Shown here piece by piece: positions 6,514 to 13,678 of a stretch of DNA of 35,374 bases. Position numbers and translations under genes: made by a program. Position 1 is the first letter of the stretch, and each line of letters opens with the position of its first letter. Where the stretch lies: positions 1-35,374 of the IMG/VR virus record IMGVR_UViG_3300029908_000092; one strand, 5' to 3'. Source of the stretch: a virus. The notes under the pieces were generated by a model. It did no database searches and had not been told where the DNA came from. It saw nothing but the letters and a program-made list of their open reading frames with translations.

Positions 6514-8561
6514 TGGCTCACATGACTTTTTTCTTTTTCTCTAATAACTAAAATTTTAGTATCTATTGTTTCGGCAATGATAGGGTTGTGATCCACAATG
6601 ATTAATTTCTTATTTATATTCGCATTCTTAAGTACTTCTATGGCCATCTCTATGCTTATTGTATCCAGGCCCGTAAAAGGCTCATCCATGATGAAGATAT
6701 CAATCCCCTTACCGGTTTTATTTTCAATCAGATCGATAACTGCTAAATCTACTGCTAGATCTACGGAAGAGCGTTCTCCACCAGAAAGACTTTTTATTGG
6801 AACGGCAATATCGCCATCTATACTTATGGAAGCATTAACCTCTTCCTTAATCTTGCCTTCTTTAGTTTCTTTTGTGCCTTCCAGTTGTAATGTGGCATTT
6901 GACATATTGGGAATGCTGCGAATGATACGGGTAGCAGTGTCTCCAATGATTTCCAGAGCATCGTCGAATGAATACGAGATGTAGGTTTTTATTGCCTTTT
7001 TCAATTCCTCGGCCATCTCAAGTTTCCTTGCTTGACCAATTATGTGCAGGGCAAGCTCTTCAATTTTCTTGTGATGTGTTTGTTCTTGTACATGCAATGT
7101 ATTCTTTGTGGCATCATGTCTATTTTTCATCTCTTCGTGATTCTTCATTTGAGCAATAGCTGATTCCAATACTCTGCGATCCATATCTGCTTGTCCGCGC
7201 GATTGGGATATAGCTTGGGAATATTTTTGTAACAGTTCTTGCTGTTTCGCCGCAAAACTATCTAAAAGAACTTTAACCTTCATACCATTTTCTTGATGGT
7301 GGGATGCAGCTCTAGATTTTTCCTCATCGAGAAGAACTGCAAAGTTTCCAATCTGAGTGTTAATCTCAGGAACCCCGGTGAGCTTCAAATTTAGATCAAG
7401 TTTCAAAGCTTCGATTTCTTCAGTGATTTTGATGATTTGAGTCGCCGCTGCCATGCCGTGGGTGATTTTTTCTTTGTATAAGGAAATGTTGGTTAATAGT
7501 ATAGCTTCAGTCTTTTTGGCATTTTCCGTTGACCAGTTCTGTTCACAGGTGGGGCAGATAGAATCTCTGACTTTTTGAAGTTGCGCCATGGCCGTTTTGG
7601 CTTCTGCCTTTGCAATCTCACCTTGGTTTACTGCTTGGGCTAAGGAAGTCTTGAGGAAATTCTTTTCATAGATCTGTTTTTGAACTCCAGCCTGACGTTC
7701 CTTTTCGGCCATGTTAATAGCTGAAAGTTGTGTATGAAGATCATTTAAAGCCTTTTGATGAGCGTTTAAGGTTGTATTATCATAAGCCGGGAATTGGGCA
7801 CTGGGCCTTTTCTTGTCAAGTTCGGCGCTTGATGCCTTATATTCATTTTCTAAGGCTATTAGAGCTGTCAAGGATGCATCCGATTTGGTCTTTAAGGCAA
7901 CGATAGTATCTCTATCTATGTCTCGCACTGGAGATGGTCCTAGAGCGTCAAGGGCATCGCAAGTAGACTGATGGGCAGCCTTGAAAGAATCAAGAGTAGC
8001 CCTATCTTTCAGGGTCTTTTCTGTAAGCTCTTTGATGTTTTTCTCAATGATTTCAAGCTTTAGGCGATACTCTCCGAGTCCAAGGCAATCGGTCAAGAAC
8101 TCATTCATATCTTTTGGAGTAAACTGTAAGAAAAATCCACCCTCTTTTTGTCTCTTGTGCAACATTGGACGAAATAAATGGCGCGGCATAGCCAAGATTT
8201 CATCTAATTTCTCTTCTGACAGCTTGGAGCTGCCCACTGTAAGATCTCCATCGATATCTACAGAAAGCTTACCCTTTATTCGACTGATTTTAAGATCTTT
8301 ACCATCTAGATCAAATGCGCCGGTCACACTGATACTGTCTTTGGTAAGACGAGATTGTAATACTGTGTTTGGAACTTCATTTAGACCAAGAAGGTAGTCT
8401 AGGGCATTAAAGATAGTTGTTTTGCCAGATCCACTGGAGCCGCCCGTATTATTGTTTTGTCCGTCAACCTGAATTAGATTTCCGAGATCGGTGAATACGA
8501 TCTTTTGTTCTTCAGTAAATCTACCAATTCCACTGAATTTAAGTTCTTTGAGTTTTAACAT
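6510..8561 (-). CDS. SbcC/gp46-like recombination nuclease ATPase subunit
   Basis: The protein has 683 residues and is SMC-like. Walker A is GSSGSGKTT (41-49). Long coiled-coil arms flank a zinc hook CPTC (C336, C339). The ABC signature is LSGGERSS (592-599). Walker B is IDIFIMDEPFTGLD (about 625-640), followed by a D-loop and a switch His (IIVDHNP). This is the layout of Rad50, SbcC and T4 gp46, which partner with an Mre11-type nuclease to resect DNA ends. The likely partner is the gp47-like gene at 10962-11936. The start ATG has no Shine-Dalgarno site, but a TTGATT-17-TATATT promoter ends just before it, so the message may be leaderless. Confidence 0.93.
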   Translation of the reverse strand: MLKLKELKFSGIGRFTEEQKIVFTDLGNLIQVDGQNNNTGGSSGSGKTTIFNALDYLLGLNEVPNTVLQSRLTKDSISVTGAFDLDGKDLKISRIKGKLSVDIDGDLTVGSSKLSEEKLDEILAMPRHLFRPMLHKRQKEGGFFLQFTPKDMNEFLTDCLGLGEYRLKLEIIEKNIKELTEKTLKDRATLDSFKAAHQSTCDALDALGPSPVRDIDRDTIVALKTKSDASLTALIALENEYKASSAELDKKRPSAQFPAYDNTTLNAHQKALNDLHTQLSAINMAEKERQAGVQKQIYEKNFLKTSLAQAVNQGEIAKAEAKTAMAQLQKVRDSICPTCEQNWSTENAKKTEAILLTNISLYKEKITHGMAAATQIIKITEEIEALKLDLNLKLTGVPEINTQIGNFAVLLDEEKSRAASHHQENGMKVKVLLDSFAAKQQELLQKYSQAISQSRGQADMDRRVLESAIAQMKNHEEMKNRHDATKNTLHVQEQTHHKKIEELALHIIGQARKLEMAEELKKAIKTYISYSFDDALEIIGDTATRIIRSIPNMSNATLQLEGTKETKEGKIKEEVNASISIDGDIAVPIKSLSGGERSSVDLAVDLAVIDLIENKTGKGIDIFIMDEPFTGLDTISIEMAIEVLKNANINKKLIIVDHNPIIAETIDTKILVIREKEKSHVSQ

Positions 8562-8568
8562 TACTAGT

Positions 8569-8597
8569 AATATATCAAGTATTATCTAGAAAATCAA
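8569..8597 (-). promoter_or_regulatory. Promoter TTGATT-17-TATATT before the gp46-like gene
   Basis: On the minus strand -35 TTGATT (8592-8597), a 17-bp spacer and -10 TATATT (8569-8574) are present, and the -10 is preceded by TGA (extended -10). The predicted start is 8562, one base before the ATG at 8559-8561. No ribosome binding site exists in that space. Confidence 0.6.
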
Positions 8598-8602
8598 TAA
8601 AT

Positions 8603-8854
8603 TTATTCTTTTTCTCGATAATCTTTACTGCTACGTTCTTCATTAAGCTCAATAATATTAGGTATAATTTCCACGGCCTTAGCTTGAAATCCGTTGTCTA
8701 CGGTGACCTTCGACAAGCTAGTCGGAGCACTTAGCATTTTTTTCATCTCTAATCCACATTTATCGCAAACTAAAAAGGGATGCGCCTTTCGGGCATCCCT
8801 TATAAATTTCTTCACCGTGTGATTACACGAGCAAGAATATGCTATTAGCGGCAT
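8603..8854 (-). CDS. FmdB-like zinc ribbon protein
   Basis: The protein has 83 residues. It begins MPLIAYSC, as FmdB-family proteins do. C8-x-C10 and C30-x2-C33 (CDKCG) form a zinc ribbon, and MKKMLSAPTSL follows the second pair as in the family. Family members are small, poorly understood proteins often labelled regulatory; the role in a phage is not known. The gene starts 1 bp after the ClpP-like gene, and the Shine-Dalgarno site is weak. A promoter for the next gene overlaps the region just after its stop. Confidence 0.75.
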   Translation of the reverse strand: MPLIAYSCSCNHTVKKFIRDARKAHPFLVCDKCGLEMKKMLSAPTSLSKVTVDNGFQAKAVEIIPNIIELNEERSSKDYREKE

Positions 8855-8855
8855 A

Positions 8856-9845
8856 TTACCATTTCATCGGTAATGCGTGAGTATTTGCATTCAACAATGA
8901 CTCACGCACATCATCGGCAACGCTAATGACTTTTTCAAGAGTCAAAGACGTATCTAGAGCACAAACCTTCTTTTTGTCTGTGACTGCCATATCATAACAA
9001 GATTGTCCGAAAGATCCGCCTTCAGATAAAAATTGTGATAAGGAAAGTTTACGACCATCTTTGGTTGCGATATTGACTCGAACATTCATAGGAGCTGAAT
9101 TAAGAGGACAATTGTCAAGGTCATAGGAAATAGAAAGACCCATCAAATTGATGTTCTTCGTGGTGACACCATTTAGGCTGCTATCGCAACGCAAAGAGAC
9201 CACGCGATCGGCATAGCCTTCACTAACAGATTGGCTACCAGTGAGCCACATTTCTGAAGCGTATTCTTTTTGATAAGAAGCCAAAGTTTGCTTGCCATTG
9301 GTACGGTCTACCGTTTGTTGATCAAGTTCATTAAGACGAGAAAGCCAAAAATTATATCGACTATCCAGTTGGCTGGGCTTTTGGCCGCCAAATTGGCCTT
9401 CCATACCACCAGCTGCACGATGGCTCATCAAAACACCATTTTGAAGTATCAAACGTTCTCCGAGGCCTTGAACGATTTGAAATCCCATGCTAGCTGCGAA
9501 ATTAGTTACAGTATTGATGGGACGACCAAGACCTTGCAATCCTTGGATAAGTTCGAGACCCGCTTGGATGCTTCCGCCCGGAGTATTCATAAAAAGATAA
9601 ATCGGTTTACGTTTCAGGCCGACCTTAGAGGTCAAAGAACCTTGATCATCAAGTTCTTTAGCTTTAACAAGAACTTCGCCAATTGATTGGCCGGTAACTT
9701 CACCAGCCAGAACGATGGTATTATCGGATGACAACACAACAACTGTATTGTCCTTCTTTTGGGTTTTTGAAATCGAATTAGCCGAGATCAATCCGACAGT
9801 GCTCAACACTGCCAAGGTAAGTAAGTTTTTATTCGTTGTTTTCAT
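8856..9845 (-). CDS. Exported ClpP-like serine protease
   Basis: The protein has 329 residues. Residues 1-23 look like a Sec signal peptide: Lys near the start, then a hydrophobic run LLTLAVLSTVGLISA. The ClpP/crotonase-fold domain spans about 35-220. It has the oxyanion-loop NTPGGS (87-92), the nucleophile Ser119 in AASMG, His142 in MSHRAAGG and Asp213 in YADRVV, so the catalytic triad is complete. A C-terminal domain of about 110 residues with Cys residues is unlike normal ClpP and unrecognised. An exported ClpP-like protease suggests a job in the periplasm or envelope; that is inference. It overlaps the HTH gene by 17 bp and has AAGGAG 9 nt before the ATG. Confidence 0.82.
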   Translation of the reverse strand: MKTTNKNLLTLAVLSTVGLISANSISKTQKKDNTVVVLSSDNTIVLAGEVTGQSIGEVLVKAKELDDQGSLTSKVGLKRKPIYLFMNTPGGSIQAGLELIQGLQGLGRPINTVTNFAASMGFQIVQGLGERLILQNGVLMSHRAAGGMEGQFGGQKPSQLDSRYNFWLSRLNELDQQTVDRTNGKQTLASYQKEYASEMWLTGSQSVSEGYADRVVSLRCDSSLNGVTTKNINLMGLSISYDLDNCPLNSAPMNVRVNIATKDGRKLSLSQFLSEGGSFGQSCYDMAVTDKKKVCALDTSLTLEKVISVADDVRESLLNANTHALPMKW

Positions 9846-10557
9846 TAATATTATCTCCTTGTGTATCTGGTGTTATATCTACTATATCATGTTTCTTTGG
9901 TAATTTGCTATTCTCTTGTTCTCTACGTCTAGAATCGGCGAATTGTTTCAGCATACTACCAATGGTTTTATCCTTAGAATTGGGGGTAATTTCTAAGGAA
10001 TTTTCTCCGGTTTTTTTGATCGTCACTCCTTCGCCAGTATTTATCCCAACCATAGGTCCTTTTGGGGCCTTGGGATCGGCGTTCATAGAATGAAGCATCT
10101 CTACTACCTTGAAATACTTATCCATTTCCTTTAAATCAATAGATTTTACGATATCTTCATCTCCGGAGGCCAGATATTGGTTGATTTTATCTCCATGTCT
10201 TTTTTCAAACATGTGAATAATACGCAGCATATGATCCTGACTAGCGGCCTTTGATTCCAGTATGCGACCCTTCATGGAAGTTTCCAACTCCACCAAATAG
10301 TCATGACGCATTAAAGGCCAATTAAATTTATCGGAAAGATACAGAATTAAGGTCTTATTCGTTCTTACGATAGTTGCAATGTCCGTATAGGTTTTACCCG
10401 AAAGATATAAATCCATGATTTTGCGCATCTTCCCTTCATCAATCTTATCAAGTCCAGGCATACCAGCTTCGATAAATTCGTTAACTTTCACAAGTTCTTT
10501 TGGGGATAGATCTGTCTTGGATTGGTCGACAGTGGTAAGATTTTTATTATCGCTCAT
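9829..10557 (-). CDS. Helix-turn-helix protein, possible small terminase subunit
   Basis: The protein has 242 residues. Residues 43-85 form a helix-turn-helix (MRKIMDLYLSGKTYTDIATI and then a recognition helix), the kind found at the N-terminus of small terminase subunits, which recognise phage DNA for packaging. A helical middle (95-170) could be the oligomerisation region. The C-terminus is polar and probably disordered. A large terminase is present at 17065-18924 with no small subunit beside it, which makes this a candidate, but its location is distant and on the other strand. A transcription regulator is the main alternative. The Shine-Dalgarno site is weak. Confidence 0.5.
   Translation of the reverse strand: MSDNKNLTTVDQSKTDLSPKELVKVNEFIEAGMPGLDKIDEGKMRKIMDLYLSGKTYTDIATIVRTNKTLILYLSDKFNWPLMRHDYLVELETSMKGRILESKAASQDHMLRIIHMFEKRHGDKINQYLASGDEDIVKSIDLKEMDKYFKVVEMLHSMNADPKAPKGPMVGINTGEGVTIKKTGENSLEITPNSKDKTIGSMLKQFADSRRREQENSKLPKKHDIVDITPDTQGDNINENNE
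9881..9889 (-). promoter_or_regulatory. Candidate internal promoter (TGATATAGT) for the ClpP-like gene
   Basis: The minus strand reads TGATATAGT inside the 3' end of the HTH gene. It fits the window's extended -10 element. The predicted start is near 9874, giving a leader of about 29 nt that keeps the AAGGAG site of the ClpP-like gene. Confidence 0.35.
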
Positions 10558-10969
10558 TTTTTTTACTCGTGTATGCTATTTTATCATTAAAGTAAACTTC
10601 TACCAAGATGCCGGTCCAAAACAGATTCGCTATAGAGGCACTTAAGGCCTCAAATCGCTTGTCTATGTTAGAGTTTCCCTTTTCTTGATCAATGTCAAGC
10701 TTATAAATGACTTTAAAGTTTTTCGTTTGTGGCGTAAGTTGATATTTAATTTGTATATTTTTATTATCTTCTTCTGCGCCTATAAGACTTTCTGCAGAAA
10801 AATCGTAATCAATATGGGCGGTTTTAACACCATCAAAAAATACAAAGGGATACATCTTTAAATTCTTAGCTTGTAACTCATTAATTCTATTACTAACCAT
10901 CGTGAGTTTAGCCATTTCCCTGACTGTCTCAAGGGATTTAATTTCTTCTGGAGAATTATCGTCAGACAA
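10547..10969 (-). CDS. Unknown protein, TTG start
   Basis: The protein has 140 residues. The best start is TTG at 10967-10969, which has AAAGGAG with 7-nt spacing; the earlier in-frame TTG at 10991-10993 has no such site, and no suitable ATG exists near the start. This makes it overlap the gp47-like gene by only 8 bp. The sequence has a helical N-terminus (EEIKSLETVREMAKLTMVSN) and a beta-rich second half (KNIQIKYQLTP, FKVIYKLDI). It resembles no family I know. Its position right after gp47 suggests co-expression with the recombination genes. Confidence 0.65.
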   Translation of the reverse strand: MSDDNSPEEIKSLETVREMAKLTMVSNRINELQAKNLKMYPFVFFDGVKTAHIDYDFSAESLIGAEEDNKNIQIKYQLTPQTKNFKVIYKLDIDQEKGNSNIDKRFEALSASIANLFWTGILVEVYFNDKIAYTSKKNER

Positions 10970-11936
10970 GACCCAACTCCTTTGCGTATCCAATCAAGCT
11001 ATTTTTATCCATGGTGGAGACGAACATGTTTCTCATAAAATCTTCTAAATTGGTACCTGTTTTGCGATTTTCTGATCTAGATTTATCAGTTATCTTTGTT
11101 TTGATAGCCACCTTGCCCTTAAATTTAATCTTTTGCTTTGAGATCCAGTCTGATGAGCCTATAAGTTCTACGGCAGAACGTGAATTTTCTGGAATCACAG
11201 GCTCTTCATAGCCTTCCTGCCATGTAAAACTTAAAATAGGAATACAAACATCATTAGTAGGAATTAAGGTTTCTTTGAGAATCTTTCCGCTATCATCATG
11301 CTCGAATAGCCAGATACCTTTTATTTCATTACTATCTGAGATAGAATCCCAACGTGCAGTTCCGGGATAGATTACCTTACCGAAACGCTGCATGGCATGG
11401 ATATGTCCACTGATAATGATTTCAAACGGTAAATCGTCCGGATTGATACCATCGGGGGCATAAAAACCATTCTCGTATTGCGAACCGGCAAAAGTTTGGT
11501 GACAGACAAGGGTTTTAACGCCTTGTTCTTTAAGACCAAGCGCCAATTCTAGAAATCTTTTTTGATCGTGAACGTAAGCCATATAGCCTATAGAGCCGAC
11601 TATCATTGCGGTTTCCACTATATGTATATTTTTATTTTTCAATTTACTGAAAACACTGAGAGCATTGCTATTCGAACCGTAATCCCCAGACTGATCATGA
11701 TTACCCACTAAAACGTAAGTCGGACAAAGATCATTTAAAGTATCAAGCCAATCAGTCCAGAATTCCAAGACTTCTAATCTGAGGACTGAATGTGTATGAA
11801 ATAGATCACCTAAAATTTCTATTCGATCGACCTTATGTTCAAGAGCAATATCAACAACAAATTGCAGAAGTTTGTCTGACTCATTGATGTTGGATGGGCG
11901 AACGTGCGGGTCTCCCAAACGGAGAATCTTAATCAT
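10962..11936 (-). CDS. SbcD/gp47-like Mre11 nuclease subunit
   Basis: The protein has 324 residues. The phosphoesterase motifs are in order: D9-P-H11 (RLGDPHVRP), GD 43-44 (LGDLFHTHS), GNHD 78-81, a CHQTF His, and SGHIHAMQRFG with the final metal-binding His pair. The YPGTARWDS segment after the last motif is typical of SbcD, Mre11 and T4 gp47. The enzyme trims DNA ends with its gp46-type ATPase partner (6510-8561). The two subunits are usually adjacent; here about 2.4 kb with several other genes separates them. AAGGA lies 8 nt before the ATG. It overlaps a small membrane protein gene by 8 bp. Confidence 0.92.
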   Translation of the reverse strand: MIKILRLGDPHVRPSNINESDKLLQFVVDIALEHKVDRIEILGDLFHTHSVLRLEVLEFWTDWLDTLNDLCPTYVLVGNHDQSGDYGSNSNALSVFSKLKNKNIHIVETAMIVGSIGYMAYVHDQKRFLELALGLKEQGVKTLVCHQTFAGSQYENGFYAPDGINPDDLPFEIIISGHIHAMQRFGKVIYPGTARWDSISDSNEIKGIWLFEHDDSGKILKETLIPTNDVCIPILSFTWQEGYEEPVIPENSRSAVELIGSSDWISKQKIKFKGKVAIKTKITDKSRSENRKTGTNLEDFMRNMFVSTMDKNSLIGYAKELGLV

Positions 11937-12117
11937 TCAAAAGATCCTTCTTAAAGAATAATTTACAAGCACCTATAACAATTCCTACACCAGGAACTAC
12001 TAAAACGAGCAATCCTAGATACCATGCCTTTTTAAAAGCAAGAACTATTCCATAAAGACTTAGGCTGAATGAACTTACAATATATAGCAATAAACCCAAC
12101 GTAATTAATAGATTCAT
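11929..12117 (-). CDS. Small membrane protein with two transmembrane segments
   Basis: The protein has 62 residues with TAGGAG 6 nt before the ATG. Two hydrophobic stretches, about residues 3-27 and 32-54 (LGLLVLVVPGVGIVIGACKL), are joined by a short FKKAW loop, and the C-terminus is charged (FFKKDLLND). The topology resembles small phage inner-membrane proteins. A holin is possible by size and topology, but it sits among replication genes rather than beside the endolysin, so the role is open. Confidence 0.65.
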   Translation of the reverse strand: MNLLITLGLLLYIVSSFSLSLYGIVLAFKKAWYLGLLVLVVPGVGIVIGACKLFFKKDLLND

Positions 12118-12126
12118 AAAAATCTC

Positions 12127-12447
12127 CTAGGTAGGTGAAAAAAATTCGACATAAGCAGAATCTATAATCATAAATCTTCCACCTACTAGATCGCTTTGTA
12201 AGATGGTCTTTGCCCATGGAGCTGCATGAAGATCGTTTTCCTTGAAGTAAGCTTTATGGCCTTTACGTACCACGCGTCCATCGCTAAGCAGGGCATCCAT
12301 CAAAAGAGTTAGGCCCTTGACGCCAAGTTTCTGACTGGTCATAGCAAAACCGTTCTTGATTTCTGCCTTAAGATCTTCTTTTTGATATACTTCTACAATA
12401 ATCCTGTTGTTTACAGATACAGGTTTATCTAGCTCCAGAATCGTCAT
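12127..12447 (-). CDS. GroES-like co-chaperonin (tentative)
   Basis: The protein has 106 residues, close to GroES size (about 97). It begins with a beta strand containing NNRIIVEVY, as GroES begins with a strand around DRVIV. A loop rich in Gly, Thr, Ser and Lys follows at about 32-46 (NGFAMTSQKLGVKGL), where the GroES mobile loop would be. Then come strands with DGRVVRKGHKAYF and a final RFMIIDSAYVEFF, which fit the remaining strands of the beta-barrel. The similarity is in pattern rather than identity, so the call is tentative. A GroEL gene at 15288-17057 supports it. AAAGAGG lies about 8 nt before the ATG. Confidence 0.5.
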   Translation of the reverse strand: MTILELDKPVSVNNRIIVEVYQKEDLKAEIKNGFAMTSQKLGVKGLTLLMDALLSDGRVVRKGHKAYFKENDLHAAPWAKTILQSDLVGGRFMIIDSAYVEFFSPT

Positions 12448-12598
12448 CTTTGTCTACCTCTTTATTTGGACTTTTACTGTCTTGCAATATGATAACAAAA
12501 TATGCTATTCCGCACAAGAATAAAAACGCAAAACCTTTGCCGGCATCGACTAAAAAGTCATTCACCTTGCTAAAAATAGCCGGATCTATTGCATTCAC
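12425..12598 (-). CDS. Small single-span membrane protein, GTG start
   Basis: I found this 57-residue frame by direct translation. It starts with GTG at 12596-12598, overlapping the sigma-like gene's TGA in the GTGA form, and stops at 12425-12427 (TAA). One hydrophobic segment lies at about residues 23-39 (FAFLFLCGIAYFVIILQ). A polar, acidic tail rich in Asp and Lys follows. It overlaps the GroES-like gene by 23 bp. The stop-start coupling on one side and membrane-like composition make it credible. Function unknown; a small phage membrane protein or spanin-like piece are options. Confidence 0.6.
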   Translation of the reverse strand: MNAIDPAIFSKVNDFLVDAGKGFAFLFLCGIAYFVIILQDSKSPNKEVDKDDDSGAR

Positions 12599-13644
12599 AG
12601 CTTAATACCCTTTAATTTTAGTATTTTACGGTAGATTAATGGAAGATTCTTAGCCAAATTTAACATACGGCCTGTTGTTTCGTTTTGTATATAGGCCGCT
12701 TCGGTGTCTTGTCCAGGATCTTCTGTTCGATCGTAAAGATTCAAAAAGTTATCCCGATCCTCTGGATCTGGCTGTTGTGCTGTAGCGCTAATTGTGCTTG
12801 CGGCACTCATGAGATAACTTAACTGAGAAGCTATTACTCTTTCCTTCGGTATACTTTTGCCATCTTTTTGGTCCTGCTCAAAACTATTATTTACTGCGTG
12901 CGCAAGCTCATTCACTTCATCGATACCTTTTCGGCCTCTGATGGAATGTGCTTTATAAAGAATACGTTTATCGGATGGATAAAAATGCAACATCGTTTCA
13001 CTATATGCATCAATTAAATTCCCCACCATACGGCCGATGCAGACTCCACGAAACACTGGTGAATATGGACCGCACCACTTGTCAACTCCAGCAGCAAGAC
13101 CTTGAGCGCAGATTCCTATCATGTCCATTAGAGATAAATGGCTCTTTGGAGTTTTCCTATAAAATAGTTTGGCTCTATTTATGGCCAAAGGCATGTTGTT
13201 TTCAATCAGAATAGTTCTGGCGGTATGAACTCGTTGAAATAATTGATCTGCTCTTTTGGGAAATGGACCAAGCCAATTTTCCTTAATAAATTTAATAAGT
13301 TGATAATTAATATTGAAACTTTTTAAAACATCAATATTATTCTCTTTTATGGATGGTGTAATTTTTTTACTAAAAGTAATCGCTGTTTCCCTAAAATAGG
13401 GTCTAGCCGACAAAATATTTTTATTTTGAATACAAATACGTTGTAAAAATTTCTTATAGATTTCAGTAGCTTGTCTATATTTTAAAATAACTTCCTTGAA
13501 TTTTCGCTCAGCATCTAGAAGCTCTTCCACCTGTTCGGCTTGGGTGGTACCATCCTTATTGTTCGCCAAAGACCTAGTTACATCGATGGCAAGCTTGTAA
13601 AAGCTGTCATCAAAATGTTCATGATATTTCTTTGGTTTGGCCAT
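12595..13644 (-). CDS. Phage sigma-70-family factor (region 2)
   Basis: The protein has 349 residues. Residues 143-235 follow the sigma region 2 pattern: ILIENNMPLAINRAKLFYR (2.1, which binds the core enzyme in other sigmas), then SLMDMIGICAQGLAAGVDKW (2.2) and an arginine-rich helix (VFRGVCIGRMVGNLIDAY) where -10 recognition normally lies. The first 135 residues are helical and unlike known sigma domains. The C-terminus is short (LPLIYRKILKLKGI) and may be a remnant of region 4. It could direct polymerase to the extended -10 elements of this window; that is inference. The ATG has no Shine-Dalgarno site, and the predicted transcript starts at the A of the ATG. Confidence 0.75.
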   Translation of the reverse strand: MAKPKKYHEHFDDSFYKLAIDVTRSLANNKDGTTQAEQVEELLDAERKFKEVILKYRQATEIYKKFLQRICIQNKNILSARPYFRETAITFSKKITPSIKENNIDVLKSFNINYQLIKFIKENWLGPFPKRADQLFQRVHTARTILIENNMPLAINRAKLFYRKTPKSHLSLMDMIGICAQGLAAGVDKWCGPYSPVFRGVCIGRMVGNLIDAYSETMLHFYPSDKRILYKAHSIRGRKGIDEVNELAHAVNNSFEQDQKDGKSIPKERVIASQLSYLMSAASTISATAQQPDPEDRDNFLNLYDRTEDPGQDTEAAYIQNETTGRMLNLAKNLPLIYRKILKLKGIKL

Positions 13645-13678
13645 GTCTGTTTTATATCACAGACTTATATTATTTCAA
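13645..13678 (-). promoter_or_regulatory. Promoter of the sigma-like gene with an inverted repeat around its -10
   Basis: On the minus strand -35 TTGAAA (13673-13678), a 16-bp spacer and -10 TATAAA (13651-13656) with an upstream TGTGA are present. The -10 sits in the 8-bp loop of a perfect 6-bp inverted repeat, GTCTGT...ACAGAC (13645-13650 and 13659-13664). The start is predicted at 13644, the first base of the ATG. The repeat could be an operator or part of the transcript's 5' end. It overlaps the end of the helicase gene. Confidence 0.6.

Noticed and set aside
11929-12117. Holin call for the two-span membrane protein
   Set aside because: Size and topology fit, but it is in the replication block far from the endolysin and shows no specific holin signature.
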